Positions 38,274 to 49,015 of a DNA stretch of 64,000 bases are shown in pieces; the first letter of the stretch is position 1; each line of letters starts with the position of its first letter. The position numbers and the translations under genes were made by a program. The stretch is from Clostridia bacterium (GTDB lineage Bacteria > Bacillota > Clostridia > Peptostreptococcales > Acidaminobacteraceae). The notes beneath the pieces are model-generated. The model saw only the letters and a program-made list of their open reading frames with translations. It was not told where the DNA came from and did not search any database. The DNA lies in NCBI GenBank assembly GCA_016937975.1, contig JAFGVN010000068.1, positions 1 through 64,000 on the forward strand, given 5' to 3'.

Positions 38274-39430
38274 AACTTTCCTTTAGAATAGCATTACGCT
38301 TTTTGTTTTCCAGTAAAGGTCAGACCCTTTTGATTTTATTAGGCATTGCCATAGGCATATCTGTTCAAATCTTTATAGGATCACTCATCCAAGGTCTACA
38401 AAGTAGCCTTTTAGATGCAACCATTGGTTCATCACCACATATAACGATTAAGGCAGTTGAAAAAAATGAACCTCTCAATCATCCAGAAACCATCATAAAT
38501 ACAGTTAAGAAAGATGAGCAATTAGTCGCCTTGTCTTCTTCTATCACTACTGGTGCTTTTCTACGTGTAGATGATCGCACGGAGCAAATTCTCGTAAGAG
38601 GTTTTAATTATAGTGATGCCAATAAGATATACAAATTTAATGATAAACTCATAGAAGGTCAATTACCCCTTCAAGAAAATGACATTATCATCGGTAAAGC
38701 ATTAGCCGAATCCTTTAAGCTAAAAATAGGCGATGAAGTCGACATACAATCCGTCAATGGTCATATCATTAAAGGTAATATTACTGGACTTTTTGATTTG
38801 AAGGTAGCGGCTATAAATGAGTCCTGGGTATTAAGTTCTATAGATTTTTCACGTCAAATTTCAGATTATTCTGCTGATCAAATTAGTGAAATTGAAATGC
38901 AAGTTATAGAACCTTTCGATGCAGATCTTATAGCAATTGAATTAAGCAAACTTATTAACCAAAATGAAATCTCAACTGTAGATTGGAAAACAGAAAACCA
39001 ACAACTTCTCAGTGGTTTAAATGGACAAAGTACATCAAGTCTCATGATTCAAGTTTTTGTTGTTATTTCAGTTGTTCTAGCAATTGCTAGTGTTCTGGCC
39101 ATATCAGTTATGCAGAAATCACGTCAACTTGGTATTTTAAAAGCCATGGGCATTAATGATACGATGGCAAGTTATATTTTCTTATCTCAAGGTTTCATTC
39201 TAGGCGTTATTGGTGCCATTTTAGGCATACTTTTTGGATTGGGATTACTTTATAGTTTCACTACATTCGCACTTAATCCTGATGGTACACCGGTTGTGCC
39301 TATACTCATTAATCCAGGTTTTATTTTACTATCTGGTGTAATTGCCATGTCAGCTTCCACTTTGGCATCACTCATTCCAGCATTAAAATCTAAAAAACTC
39401 TCTCCAATGGAGGTAATTAAAAATGGCTAA
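38270..39430 (+). CDS. ABC transporter permease (FtsX/LolC-like)
   Basis: N-terminal RIALRFLFSSKGQTLLILLGIAIGISVQIFIGSL; SRQLGILKAMGIND. Confidence 0.9.
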   Translation: MKLSFRIALRFLFSSKGQTLLILLGIAIGISVQIFIGSLIQGLQSSLLDATIGSSPHITIKAVEKNEPLNHPETIINTVKKDEQLVALSSSITTGAFLRVDDRTEQILVRGFNYSDANKIYKFNDKLIEGQLPLQENDIIIGKALAESFKLKIGDEVDIQSVNGHIIKGNITGLFDLKVAAINESWVLSSIDFSRQISDYSADQISEIEMQVIEPFDADLIAIELSKLINQNEISTVDWKTENQQLLSGLNGQSTSSLMIQVFVVISVVLAIASVLAISVMQKSRQLGILKAMGINDTMASYIFLSQGFILGVIGAILGILFGLGLLYSFTTFALNPDGTPVVPILINPGFILLSGVIAMSASTLASLIPALKSKKLSPMEVIKNG

Positions 39431-40112
39431 TTTAATAGAACTCAATAAAGTCTCTAAAATATATGGCACACAAGTACAGACTAAGGTCCTTCATGAGATT
39501 GACTTAGAAATAGAAGAAGGTTCATTTAATGGTATTATTGGAGCATCAGGCAGTGGTAAAAGTACGCTTTTAAATATTATTGGTACTTTAGATCAGCCAA
39601 CAAGTGGGATCATCAAAATCAACAATATTGAAACCCATTTAATGAGAAACAAGGCTTTAGCAAAACTAAGAAATGAAACCATTGGATTTGTTTTTCAATT
39701 TCACTATCTTCTACCTGAATTCACAGCTCTCGAAAATGTGTTAATGCCCTATTACATCAAAGGGAAAAAAATAGATAAACATATGAATGAACGCGCTCAA
39801 GAACTTTTAGAACTTGTAGGATTAACCAAAGTTATGAATAATCTGGCTGGTAACATGTCAGGGGGACAACAACAAAGAACTGCCATTGCTAGGGCTTTAA
39901 TCAACAATCCAAAGCTTATATTGGCAGATGAACCTACTGGGAATTTAGATAGTGAAACAACAGAACAAGTATATGAGCTCCTTAGAGAGATTCATCGCGA
40001 CTATAAGACTACTTTTGTGATTATAACCCATGACCGTAGAATTGCAGAAAAAACAGATCGTATTATAGAAATAAAAGATGGTCGTATTTTCAGTGACTTT
40101 TCTAAAATTTAA
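39423..40112 (+). CDS. ABC transporter ATP-binding protein (LolD/MacB-like)
   Basis: GASGSGKSTLLNIIG, MSGGQQQRTAIARALINNPKLILADEPTGNLD. Confidence 0.96.
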   Translation: MANLIELNKVSKIYGTQVQTKVLHEIDLEIEEGSFNGIIGASGSGKSTLLNIIGTLDQPTSGIIKINNIETHLMRNKALAKLRNETIGFVFQFHYLLPEFTALENVLMPYYIKGKKIDKHMNERAQELLELVGLTKVMNNLAGNMSGGQQQRTAIARALINNPKLILADEPTGNLDSETTEQVYELLREIHRDYKTTFVIITHDRRIAEKTDRIIEIKDGRIFSDFSKI

Positions 40113-40148
40113 AAATGTTGTTACGATTTTCGTAACAACATTTTTTTT
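40113..40148 (+). terminator. Rho-independent terminator
   Basis: AAATGTTGTTACG-ATTTT-CGTAACAACATTT + T run. Confidence 0.85.
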
Positions 40149-40150
40149 AA

Positions 40151-41926
40151 TTAAATAACACCATAATTTTTCAAAATCACTTCTATATCCGTACCTTCTA
40201 TTTGTTTCATAGCTTTCTTGAAAATAAATTTTTCCTTCCAGGACATCTTCATTTCTGTAATTTTCTTCCCATCTCTCATTTTTACACTGGCATCCAGTAA
40301 ATCTCTTGCATCATAAGTGCTTCCCCACACCTCAGGAACACCACGATCTACATTTAACAAGGTATAAACGGCCTCCATTCCAGTTCTCATGGAATACTCC
40401 GTTGTAAAAATTGTGTCTCTTTCTGTTTCAGCAAATTGACCTAAGAAAGCAAAATTAACGGCATTTTCAGGTACAACTTGAGGTCTGTCACCTTTTTCCC
40501 TTGGCATGAAAAATGCTGTAATATATGGCATCATACAAGGAATGGTATTGGCACTATTTGAAGCCAAATCCTTAATTTCATTTTCAGGCACGCCCATATG
40601 GTACAACCATTCAGCACAGATTTCCTTACCTGTACATTCACGCATCGGTTTTTTTATATAGTTTCCTGGTTGATCACTGAAAAGACCGTATATCCAGCCT
40701 ACCAATTGATCTTTAGGTTGATCTCTGAACTGAGGTTGTCTATTAAAGGTCCAACTTAATAACCAATTGGAATCTTTTGCAGTTACAATACCTCCTGTTA
40801 CAACACCACCTGAGAAAGGATCCCTTTGACAAATTTTTTCTACATATGGCGGGATTTTCATGTCTAAAGTTGTCACTGTAGCACTCATCCAATTGCTTTT
40901 TTCAGGATCATGGCAGAATTTTTCTGGATTACCAAAGGCAGGATCTTGTGCTGCAATTTTCCGCCACATGTCCCAACCACCACCTTCTTTAATGCCTTTG
41001 CTATAAGGTGCAGGTTTGTCTTGGGAGCCATAGGTTGAATTTTCTACACACCCACCATGAGTGATAAACACTAAATCATTTTCAGTCAGATCAATGCAAT
41101 CCTTTTTACCGTCTTTTATGATCACAATGTTTTTCGCTTGTTTCTTATTCTTTTTAATATCAAATTCTACATTCACTACTTTTGTATTGTAATGGAATTG
41201 TACATCATGTGATTCCAAATATTTAATCATCGGTAAGATCATGGATTCGTATTGATTATATTTTGTGAAACGAAGTGCTTTAAAATCTGGAAGACCTCCA
41301 ACATGGTGAACAAATCGTTTGATATATAATTTCATCTCCAATGCACTATGCCAGTTTTCAAAGGCAAACATAGTTCTCCAGTACAACCAGAAATTTGAAT
41401 TTAAGACTTCCTCTTCAAACACTTCATCAATTTGCTTATTGTATAACTTTTCATCTGGTGTGAAAAAAAGTTTCATAATCTGCATAGCTGCTTTGTCAGA
41501 CAAATCAAATTTTCCATCTGTTTTGCCATCTTCACCTCTATTTTGTGTCGCACGCATCAAGGAAAAATTGGGATCTTTTTTGTTTAACCAATAATACTCA
41601 TCTAAAACGCTGATCCCTTCTGTTTCAATAGATGGAATTGAACGATAAAGATCCCACATAACTTCAAAATGGTTGTCCATTTCTCTTCCACCACGCATAA
41701 CATAGCCCAAACCGTCATAATGAAAACCATCACAAGCACCACCAGGAATAGGATCCTTCTCTAAAATATGTATTCGCTCACCTTTCATTTGACCATCTCT
41801 AACCAAATAACAAGCTGCAGCAAGCGAAGCCAAACCTGAACCTACTAAGTAAGCTGATTTTCTGTCAACACCTTCTGGTTTTAAGGGTCTTGCAAAAGCT
41901 TCATAATTTCCACTTGAATAATACAT
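40151..41926 (-). CDS. ohyA: Oleate hydratase (MCRA family)
   Basis: YLVGSGLASLAAACYLVRDG, GRPxxMDNHFE-like GREMDNHFEVMWDLY, FLGQFAETERDTIFTTEYS. Confidence 0.93.
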   Translation of the reverse strand: MYYSSGNYEAFARPLKPEGVDRKSAYLVGSGLASLAAACYLVRDGQMKGERIHILEKDPIPGGACDGFHYDGLGYVMRGGREMDNHFEVMWDLYRSIPSIETEGISVLDEYYWLNKKDPNFSLMRATQNRGEDGKTDGKFDLSDKAAMQIMKLFFTPDEKLYNKQIDEVFEEEVLNSNFWLYWRTMFAFENWHSALEMKLYIKRFVHHVGGLPDFKALRFTKYNQYESMILPMIKYLESHDVQFHYNTKVVNVEFDIKKNKKQAKNIVIIKDGKKDCIDLTENDLVFITHGGCVENSTYGSQDKPAPYSKGIKEGGGWDMWRKIAAQDPAFGNPEKFCHDPEKSNWMSATVTTLDMKIPPYVEKICQRDPFSGGVVTGGIVTAKDSNWLLSWTFNRQPQFRDQPKDQLVGWIYGLFSDQPGNYIKKPMRECTGKEICAEWLYHMGVPENEIKDLASNSANTIPCMMPYITAFFMPREKGDRPQVVPENAVNFAFLGQFAETERDTIFTTEYSMRTGMEAVYTLLNVDRGVPEVWGSTYDARDLLDASVKMRDGKKITEMKMSWKEKFIFKKAMKQIEGTDIEVILKNYGVI

Positions 41927-41994
41927 TCTTACACCTCCGTAAATACTCTAATTTCACATTAAGGATAACAAGAATAATTTATTCAAGATATAAA

Positions 41995-42039
41995 CAAAAG
42001 ACCTCAAATGATTAAAAATTAATCATATAAGGTCTTTTG
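41995..42039. terminator. Terminator-like hairpin
   Basis: CAAAAGACCT...AGGTCTTTTG with inner ATGATTA/TAATCAT stem. Confidence 0.6.
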
Positions 42040-42044
42040 TATAG

Positions 42045-42608
42045 TTAAAACTCAACTATTTCATAATTATTTAAAGCATGAATAATATCACCACGTATTA
42101 ATGTATTTATACGATCCACGATTCTCTCAGGATTCTCTTTCATACCATTTTTTATCCAATCCAACATTAATCCCACAAAAGCAAATTTGAAAAAGTCTGC
42201 AATAAATTTTTTCTCTTCAGTTTTCACTTGCATCCCCTTGGCTTTTTCTTCTACTACATCAATTAATAATTTATAAGTAACTTCATACAAGTATCTTTCT
42301 ACTTGTTCTCGACTGACAGAATGATAAACATTCATAATAAATGGTTTATTTTCAAGAACTGCATCAAAGATCTGTAAAAAACCTTGTTGCCAAGTATCAT
42401 AAGTCTTTTTGCCATCTAGTGCTTTCGCAGCATCTTCAATACATGACCATTCCACCAAATCAAAAATATCTTTAAAATGATAATAGAAAGTCATCCGATT
42501 GACACCGCATTCTTGTGTCAAATCATTTATGGTGATTTTATCTAAAGGTTTTTTTAACAATAACGCCTTTAATGCATTTTCTAAAGCTTTCTTTGTTGGT
42601 TGCGACAT
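42045..42608 (-). CDS. TetR/AcrR family regulator
   Basis: KITINDLTQECGVNRMTFYYHFKDIFDLVEW. Confidence 0.9.
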   Translation of the reverse strand: MSQPTKKALENALKALLLKKPLDKITINDLTQECGVNRMTFYYHFKDIFDLVEWSCIEDAAKALDGKKTYDTWQQGFLQIFDAVLENKPFIMNVYHSVSREQVERYLYEVTYKLLIDVVEEKAKGMQVKTEEKKFIADFFKFAFVGLMLDWIKNGMKENPERIVDRINTLIRGDIIHALNNYEIVEF

Positions 42609-42772
42609 GAGTACTCCCTCTATGTTTAATCTTTTCTAATTTATTTTATACTACTTTTCCATGAAAAAAAAGATAACAAACAGTATCCGAAGGCACTTAT
42701 TCATAATTATAATGTTTATTGCTTCAATCATAATAAACATCTCATGTCGTCAAATTTCGAAAATTTCTGTTA

Positions 42773-43729
42773 TCATATATGATAAATTTTCTGATCATGG
42801 GACCAGTCATAATCCCCTGTTATGTGTATACTCCAAAGATCATATTTCTTCTCAAAGGTTAAAGTGATTGGAAAACTAAATGCTTCTAAAGTATTTTCAC
42901 TTGTTGAATACAAATACATTTTCTCCCACCAATGAACTGAGATGTAGTATCCCTTTTCATCTTTGTTTAAAGACAAACCACTTTCTAATCCCTCTTCAGT
43001 AACTAATATTCCAGTAGGAAAAGTAAATTTGAGTGACTTATTTTCATGATGAATTAAATTCAAGTGTTTATAGATAATTTCCATATTTATTCGCCATGAA
43101 ATATTGTCGGAAACTTTAATCATCATCTTATCCAAAGTTGATGCCTGAAAAGCTTTATTCGACAAATCACGATAATGAGTCCACATATGATAAATACTTT
43201 GATCGCCTTCATAATGGTGTTTATGAAAATACAAATGATCTGGTGATAAAATAATATTTTTCCATCTTTCCCCACGCATTGAAAAAGCATTTTTTAAAGT
43301 AGATTCGGGATTTTCTGGATATAAGAACACTAATGTTGTGTTCAACTCAAAAAATAATTTAAAGAACTGTTGATAAAATGATAAAATTTGTTCATCACTG
43401 TAATAGCTTTCAAAAAAATATCTAATAATCGGCTGAAAAATGCAGCCTTCCAAAATGTATGTTTTGTGCTCTTCTTTTATGTTGTTGAGAAAAGTTTCCC
43501 ATCTAAGAAAATAGTCCTGGATGTTTTTTAGCATGCCCTCTTCACTTTCATAAGAGCCATTATTAAATTCACCACCATTCGCCCACCTTATAGGATGATT
43601 TTGACTTTCCTCATGTAACCACACCGCATCATAACCATTTTTAATATAATGATTATATATTAACTTTGAAGTTGTTGATTTACCAGAACCACTCATACCT
43701 GCGACTAAAATTAATTTCATGAACATCAC
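42773..43729 (-). CDS. P-loop kinase-like protein of unknown specificity
   Basis: KLILVAGMSGSGKSTTSKLIYNHY Walker A; ILEGCIFQ. Confidence 0.7.
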   Translation of the reverse strand: MMFMKLILVAGMSGSGKSTTSKLIYNHYIKNGYDAVWLHEESQNHPIRWANGGEFNNGSYESEEGMLKNIQDYFLRWETFLNNIKEEHKTYILEGCIFQPIIRYFFESYYSDEQILSFYQQFFKLFFELNTTLVFLYPENPESTLKNAFSMRGERWKNIILSPDHLYFHKHHYEGDQSIYHMWTHYRDLSNKAFQASTLDKMMIKVSDNISWRINMEIIYKHLNLIHHENKSLKFTFPTGILVTEEGLESGLSLNKDEKGYYISVHWWEKMYLYSTSENTLEAFSFPITLTFEKKYDLWSIHITGDYDWSHDQKIYHI

Positions 43730-43959
43730 CTCATTTTAAGTATATGATTTTTTATTAGATTCTAATATAACTAAAACAATATAAAATAAAGGGTAATATT
43801 TTTAGTAAATTAGTACAAGGACTTATTTGTGACCTATATTTTTTTTACAAAACTACAATTTATATGATTTTTAAATCGCTGAGCGCTATATTTTTGATTA
43901 ATTGCAGTAAAAAATATGTTATGATTATGTATCGGTGTTATTTATTTAAAGGAGGATAT

Positions 43960-45462
43960 ATGAAATTAGGATTCGATTCGCAAAAGTATTTGGAAGAGCA
44001 ATCGAAATTTATACTTGAGCGTGTGAACAACTTTGACAAATTATATTTGGAGTTTGGTGGAAAATTAATATTTGATAAGCACGCTAAAAGATGTTTGCCT
44101 GGATTTGATGAAAATGCTAAGATCAAACTTTTACAAAAGCTAAAAGACAAGCTTGAAGTAATCATTGCATTTTATGCTGGCGATATTGAAAGAAATAAAA
44201 TTAGAGGCGATTTTGGTATTTCCTATGATATGGACGTCCTCAAACTTATAGATGACTTAAGAACCCATGGTCTTGAAATTAACAGTGTTGTGATCACAAG
44301 ATACGAGAATCAACCTGCAGCTACAGTTTTTATCAACAAACTAGAGCAAATGGGTATAAAAGTTTACAAACATTCAAAAACAAAAGGTTATCCAACAGAT
44401 GTGAACACAATTGTTAGTGATGAAGGTTATGGTCAAAATCCATATATTGAAACGACTAAACCCATCGTTGTTGTAACCGCTCCTGGTCCAGGTAGTGGTA
44501 AATTGGCGACTTGTTTAAATCAACTTTATCATGAAAACAAACTCGGTAGAAAAGTAGGTTATTCTAAGTTTGAAACCTTCCCGGTTTGGAATATGCCATT
44601 AAAACACCCTTTAAATATTGCATACGAAGCTGCTACAGTTGATTTAAAAGATGTCAATATGGTTGACTCATTCCACCTTGAAGCATACAATGAAGTGACT
44701 GTGAACTATAACAGAGATATTGAAACTTTCCCTGTTCTAAAGAGAATCATTGAAAAAATCACAGGTGAAGAATCTATGTACAAATCACCTACAGATATGG
44801 GTGTGAATAGAATTGGTTTTGGAATCATTGATGATGAAGTGATTAGAGAAGCTTCAAAACAAGAAATCATCAGAAGATATTTTAAAACTGGTATTGAGTA
44901 TAAAAAAGGTTTATGTGATTTAGATACTTTTGATCGCTCGAAGCTAATTATGGAAGAACTTGATCTAAAGCCTACTGATCGTGCTGTTGTAGAACCAGCT
45001 AGAACTTATGCAGTAGAGCTTGAAAAAATAAAGGAAGCAACAATTCCAGTTATGGCTTTAAAACTCGAAAACGGTGAAATTGTACTTGGAAAAAACGGTT
45101 CAGCTATGGATGCCATTGCAGCTTGTGTCATTAATGCTCTAAAGAAATATACAGGTATTTCAGATGATATTCATTTATTGTCACCAGCAATATTAAATCC
45201 AATCATTGATTTAAAAACAAAGAAACTTGGCGACCAAAAATCCTTATTGGATTTAGAAGAAGTTCTTATCGCTTTATCGGTCAGTGCAGCCTTTAATCCA
45301 ATCGCTCAAGAAGCATTAGATGCTCTTGCTAGTTTAAAAGGTTGTCAAGCCCATTCAACGGTTATGTTAAGTACGAGTAATGAAAGTACATTAAGAAATC
45401 TTGATATTGATTTTACAGCTGATAATGTTTTTGCTTCATCTAATCTATTCTATGATAAGTAA
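43960..45462 (+). CDS. DUF1846 domain-containing protein
   Basis: [22 protein letters not shown]...[20 protein letters not shown]...; start set to ATG 43960 behind a GGAGG SD. Confidence 0.88.
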   Translation: MKLGFDSQKYLEEQSKFILERVNNFDKLYLEFGGKLIFDKHAKRCLPGFDENAKIKLLQKLKDKLEVIIAFYAGDIERNKIRGDFGISYDMDVLKLIDDLRTHGLEINSVVITRYENQPAATVFINKLEQMGIKVYKHSKTKGYPTDVNTIVSDEGYGQNPYIETTKPIVVVTAPGPGSGKLATCLNQLYHENKLGRKVGYSKFETFPVWNMPLKHPLNIAYEAATVDLKDVNMVDSFHLEAYNEVTVNYNRDIETFPVLKRIIEKITGEESMYKSPTDMGVNRIGFGIIDDEVIREASKQEIIRRYFKTGIEYKKGLCDLDTFDRSKLIMEELDLKPTDRAVVEPARTYAVELEKIKEATIPVMALKLENGEIVLGKNGSAMDAIAACVINALKKYTGISDDIHLLSPAILNPIIDLKTKKLGDQKSLLDLEEVLIALSVSAAFNPIAQEALDALASLKGCQAHSTVMLSTSNESTLRNLDIDFTADNVFASSNLFYDK

Positions 45463-45602
45463 TTTTTAAATGTTTCAATTCTAACTTTATGTGAGTTAAT
45501 TTCATACCTTTATCTGTAATGAAAAATATCAGTAATAAAGTTAAAGGTGTGCTTGTTATAATAAGCTTTATGCTTTAGAAGATGCTATATTAGATACAAA
45601 AT

Positions 45603-45629
45603 AAAAGAGTACTTATTGTACTCTTTTTC
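45603..45629. terminator. Rho-independent terminator
   Basis: AAAAGAGTAC-TTATT-GTACTCTTTTT. Confidence 0.7.
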
Positions 45630-45636
45630 TTTGCAC

Positions 45637-45984
45637 TTAAAAGTGTTCACCATTTTCAAAATAGTGTTCCTTATTTAAATTTGTAAAGTATACGGTTACA
45701 TCATTATAAGGATAAGCTTTGATTGCTTTTGTAATGATCTCCGCTGCAGCTTGCATGGTTTGTACGCCTCTGTCAAACCACTCTACATTAACAAATGGAT
45801 AAGCATTCTTGTGTAATTCACCATCATGGAAAAATGTGCTTTCCTCTAATTCTAAAGTAAAATGATCTCTAGGAACATTGATTAAATTCACCAATGCATT
45901 CAAGAGCTCTGTAGACATTTCTTGAACCTCATCACGTTTCATACCTCTAAACTTAATATGTGGCATAATTAACTCCCCTTTCAC
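45637..45984 (-). CDS. DUF1904/tautomerase-like protein
   Basis: MPHIKFRGMKRDEVQEMSTELLNALVNLINVPRDHFTLELEES (from ATG 45966). Confidence 0.7.
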   Translation of the reverse strand: MKGELIMPHIKFRGMKRDEVQEMSTELLNALVNLINVPRDHFTLELEESTFFHDGELHKNAYPFVNVEWFDRGVQTMQAAAEIITKAIKAYPYNDVTVYFTNLNKEHYFENGEHF

Positions 45985-46013
45985 CTTTCATTATATCAAA
46001 ATTCCAGTTAGAT

Positions 46014-46727
46014 TCAATCGATCATGCCCTTTAAAGCAGATAACAATGCATTAACATGTTGTCCGTCACCATGAATACAGATGGTATCTGCACGCAAGAG
46101 CACTTTATTGCCTTCTTCTGTGACAGCATAACCTGCCTTCAAGTTCATTATTTGCTCTAATGAATCTTCCAAACTTAATAACGCACCTTGCTGTTGTCGA
46201 CTCATGAGCTGTCCGTTACTTTCATATCGCCGATCGGCAAAAACTTCGTGAAGAGTTTTTAAACCATTCGATTCAGCAATAGATAAAAACTTACTGCCAC
46301 TTAAGCCCACAACAACTAAATCTTTATTTACATCTTTTATTGCCCTTACAACGGTTTCAGCAAGCTGTTCATCCTCGGCGCATTGGTTATATAACGCACC
46401 ATGTGGTTTTACATGATACAGCTTTGTCCCTAAAACCTTACATATGCCTTCAAGAGCACAAAGTTGATATACCAAATCAGAATAAAGAATCTTCATGGGT
46501 AGATGCATTTCAATTCTTCCAAATCCTCTTAAATCATAATAACCTGGATGTGCACCTATTTTTAAATCATGTTTCATACCTCTTTTTATGGCTTCAATGA
46601 TTTTTTCAGGATCTCCACCATGAAAACCACATGCAACATTGATTAAATCCAACTGATTGATTACATTTTCTTCAAGGTGAAAATCATAATTACCATAACC
46701 TTCCCCGAAATCACAATTGATCTTCAT
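46014..46727 (-). CDS. pxpA: 5-oxoprolinase subunit A (LamB/YcsF family)
   Basis: MKINCDFGEGYGNYDF, INVACGFHGGDPEKI, VKPHGALYNQ, ICIHGDG. Confidence 0.95.
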   Translation of the reverse strand: MKINCDFGEGYGNYDFHLEENVINQLDLINVACGFHGGDPEKIIEAIKRGMKHDLKIGAHPGYYDLRGFGRIEMHLPMKILYSDLVYQLCALEGICKVLGTKLYHVKPHGALYNQCAEDEQLAETVVRAIKDVNKDLVVVGLSGSKFLSIAESNGLKTLHEVFADRRYESNGQLMSRQQQGALLSLEDSLEQIMNLKAGYAVTEEGNKVLLRADTICIHGDGQHVNALLSALKGMID

Positions 46728-47661
46728 GCATTACCTCCACACAATAGGATTTACCTTTCAATGAAAGATCTAAAGTTAAACTTTGTATTTCTTTATAATA
46801 AATAATTGAGCTTGGTTCAAGCTTTTCTATTGTTACAAAAACAAAGGTAAGTTTATCCTTTGGTTTTGCTTGAGCGAGTTGCCACAAATCTTCTTTTGAC
46901 ACTGTCCCCATCACCGTATAGCCACCAGTTGGTTGGTGATCTGACATCATAATAATGGGCTGTCCATTATGTGGCACTTGTATTGTTCCCATAACAATTG
47001 GTGTTGAAAGGATATCAGCGCCTCCCAAATGTGAAATGCTTTCTCCCCTTAGACGTATTCCCATACGATTTGCTTGCTCTGTTACCTCATATGATTGATT
47101 TGTAAAGATTACCTGCCCCTCTGTCGTGAAGCGATAAAAATCCATCCCTTTAAAGACACGTATGACACCTTTTTTTCTCTTTACAAAACCAAGTCTGTTT
47201 ACAGGATTCATTCCGCCTTCAAGAATCATATTTTTAATAAGTTTTACGCCAAACTTGGTTTTATCTTCATAGGTCAACGATCCTAGAAAAGTGGCATCTG
47301 TTTTTAAACCATAAATACCAATATATCCTCTACAACCTTGAGCAAATGGGCCAATGCTCACAAAATCATCTTTTTTTAACTGAAGGGTTTTATTTTTCCC
47401 AAATTTATAACCATTGATCTCAACATATGAGACATCCCCGGTTACCGATATGGTCACATCAGACTGCGAAACGAACTCTGGACCTGAATACATGAATTCA
47501 ATTGCTGGACTAAATGGCGGATTACCAACGAGTTCATTGGCTAACATAAATAACCCTTCGTCCATAGGAAGTCCTGGACTCACCCCTGTATAGCCATATG
47601 ATTTTCTACCTTGATCCTGGAAAATGGAATAAAATCCAGGATTTATTATGCGTAGGGCCAT
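46711..47661 (-). CDS. pxpC: 5-oxoprolinase subunit C (biotin-dependent carboxyltransferase family)
   Basis: IINPGFYSIFQDQGRKSYGYTGVSPGLPMDEGLFMLANELVGN; MMSDHQPTGGYTVMGTV. Confidence 0.93.
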   Translation of the reverse strand: MALRIINPGFYSIFQDQGRKSYGYTGVSPGLPMDEGLFMLANELVGNPPFSPAIEFMYSGPEFVSQSDVTISVTGDVSYVEINGYKFGKNKTLQLKKDDFVSIGPFAQGCRGYIGIYGLKTDATFLGSLTYEDKTKFGVKLIKNMILEGGMNPVNRLGFVKRKKGVIRVFKGMDFYRFTTEGQVIFTNQSYEVTEQANRMGIRLRGESISHLGGADILSTPIVMGTIQVPHNGQPIIMMSDHQPTGGYTVMGTVSKEDLWQLAQAKPKDKLTFVFVTIEKLEPSSIIYYKEIQSLTLDLSLKGKSYCVEVMHEDQL

Positions 47662-48341
47662 GAAATCACCTTCACTTTAGGTTTGTCGTCATAATTCTTA
47701 AAGTCATCCTTCGATATTGGAACAAACTTTACAAACATACCTGCTCTAATTAAGGTATCTTCCTGATTGTATAGCTGGAGTGGTGTTCTTCCAATCACTT
47801 GCCAACCTCCAGGCAACTCACTTGGATAGATACCCGTTTGTTCACCTGCAATGCCTACAGATCCTTTTTCAATTTTTAACCTTGGTACTGTTTTTCTTTT
47901 TACTGCAATGGTATTATCCAAACCACCTAGATAAGCAAAACCATAGGTAAAACCCAGGAAATATGTAAAATAAATAGGTGTTGTATGTCTCTTGACAACT
48001 TCATCAAAAGAAAGATTCGTTTCTTTAACAACCTCTTCTTTGTCTAAAGCATACTCATCGTCATAACACACGGGGATTTCTATTAAATTAAATGCATCTG
48101 GTTTGGATAAATCCATTTTATAATCTTTCAACCATTCATGTATACGGTGATAACAAGAAAGGTTCTTTACGGTCAACATTAAGTCTACATAACCGAAGGA
48201 AATTTCTGTTATCTCATCAAAATTTGCTTTTAATGCCTCCTTTAAATGTTTCAAAAGAAAGTAATTCTCAACCATGATGTTGTCCGCTACATGAATCATC
48301 AAGGTATCTTCATTCACAACACTCAATTCCATGCTCTTCAC
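47646..48341 (-). CDS. pxpB: 5-oxoprolinase subunit B
   Basis: FTYGFAYLGGLD, VPRLKIEKGSVGIAGEQTGIYPSELPGGWQVIGRTPLQLY. Confidence 0.95.
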   Translation of the reverse strand: MKSMELSVVNEDTLMIHVADNIMVENYFLLKHLKEALKANFDEITEISFGYVDLMLTVKNLSCYHRIHEWLKDYKMDLSKPDAFNLIEIPVCYDDEYALDKEEVVKETNLSFDEVVKRHTTPIYFTYFLGFTYGFAYLGGLDNTIAVKRKTVPRLKIEKGSVGIAGEQTGIYPSELPGGWQVIGRTPLQLYNQEDTLIRAGMFVKFVPISKDDFKNYDDKPKVKVISWPYA

Positions 48342-48621
48342 CTCTATCCGATTATATCACATTCATTGAGAGAATGTTTCAAGTTCAGGATTTCATTTAC
48401 AAATCTTTACAAAGTTTTGATTCATTACTTTGTGAATACCTAAATTTAATCATCCTTGAATATCCCTGGTAGGTTTTTCACTTCATTTTGGTAAAAAATA
48501 GACAAATACGGAATCCTTGACAATAGATTTTTCTTGTGCAAAGATTAAGCTATAATCATTTCATCGAAACCATAAGTAAAATAAATAGAGAAAAAGTTCC
48601 CTAATCACATAGGAGGATCAT

Positions 48622-48996
48622 ATGACCATTACCCAATTTGACCCTTTAAGCTTCATTGCTTCACAGCCTGAAGCTTCTCAAAACTATCTGCTTTTAATTC
48701 GTCAATACATCTTAGAAGTTGTTCCTGAAGCAACAGAACTTCTTAATTATGGTACTTTAGCCTTTTCACTCATTGAAGGTGGAAAAAGAGATCAGCAAGT
48801 CATGGTGGCTGGTTTCAAAAAATATATCGGCTTTTATCCACACCCAGAAACTATAGAACAGTTCAAAGGATCACTTGTGGGTTACAAACAAGGAAAGGGT
48901 TCTCTTCAATTTCCACTCAATGAACCTTTACCAAAGACATTAATTCAAGAAATGGTTTTGTTTAGAAAAAATATGCTTTTAAAAACCGATAAGTAA
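48622..48996 (+). CDS. DUF1801/YdhG-like protein
   Basis: VPEATELLNYGTLAF...KKYIGFYPHPETIEQFK...KGSLQFPLNEPLP. Confidence 0.85.
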   Translation: MTITQFDPLSFIASQPEASQNYLLLIRQYILEVVPEATELLNYGTLAFSLIEGGKRDQQVMVAGFKKYIGFYPHPETIEQFKGSLVGYKQGKGSLQFPLNEPLPKTLIQEMVLFRKNMLLKTDK

Positions 48997-49015
48997 AAAA
49001 CTTATCGGTTTATTT
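48983..49015. terminator. Rho-independent terminator
   Basis: AAACCGATAAGT-AAAAA-ACTTATCGGTTT. Confidence 0.7.
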
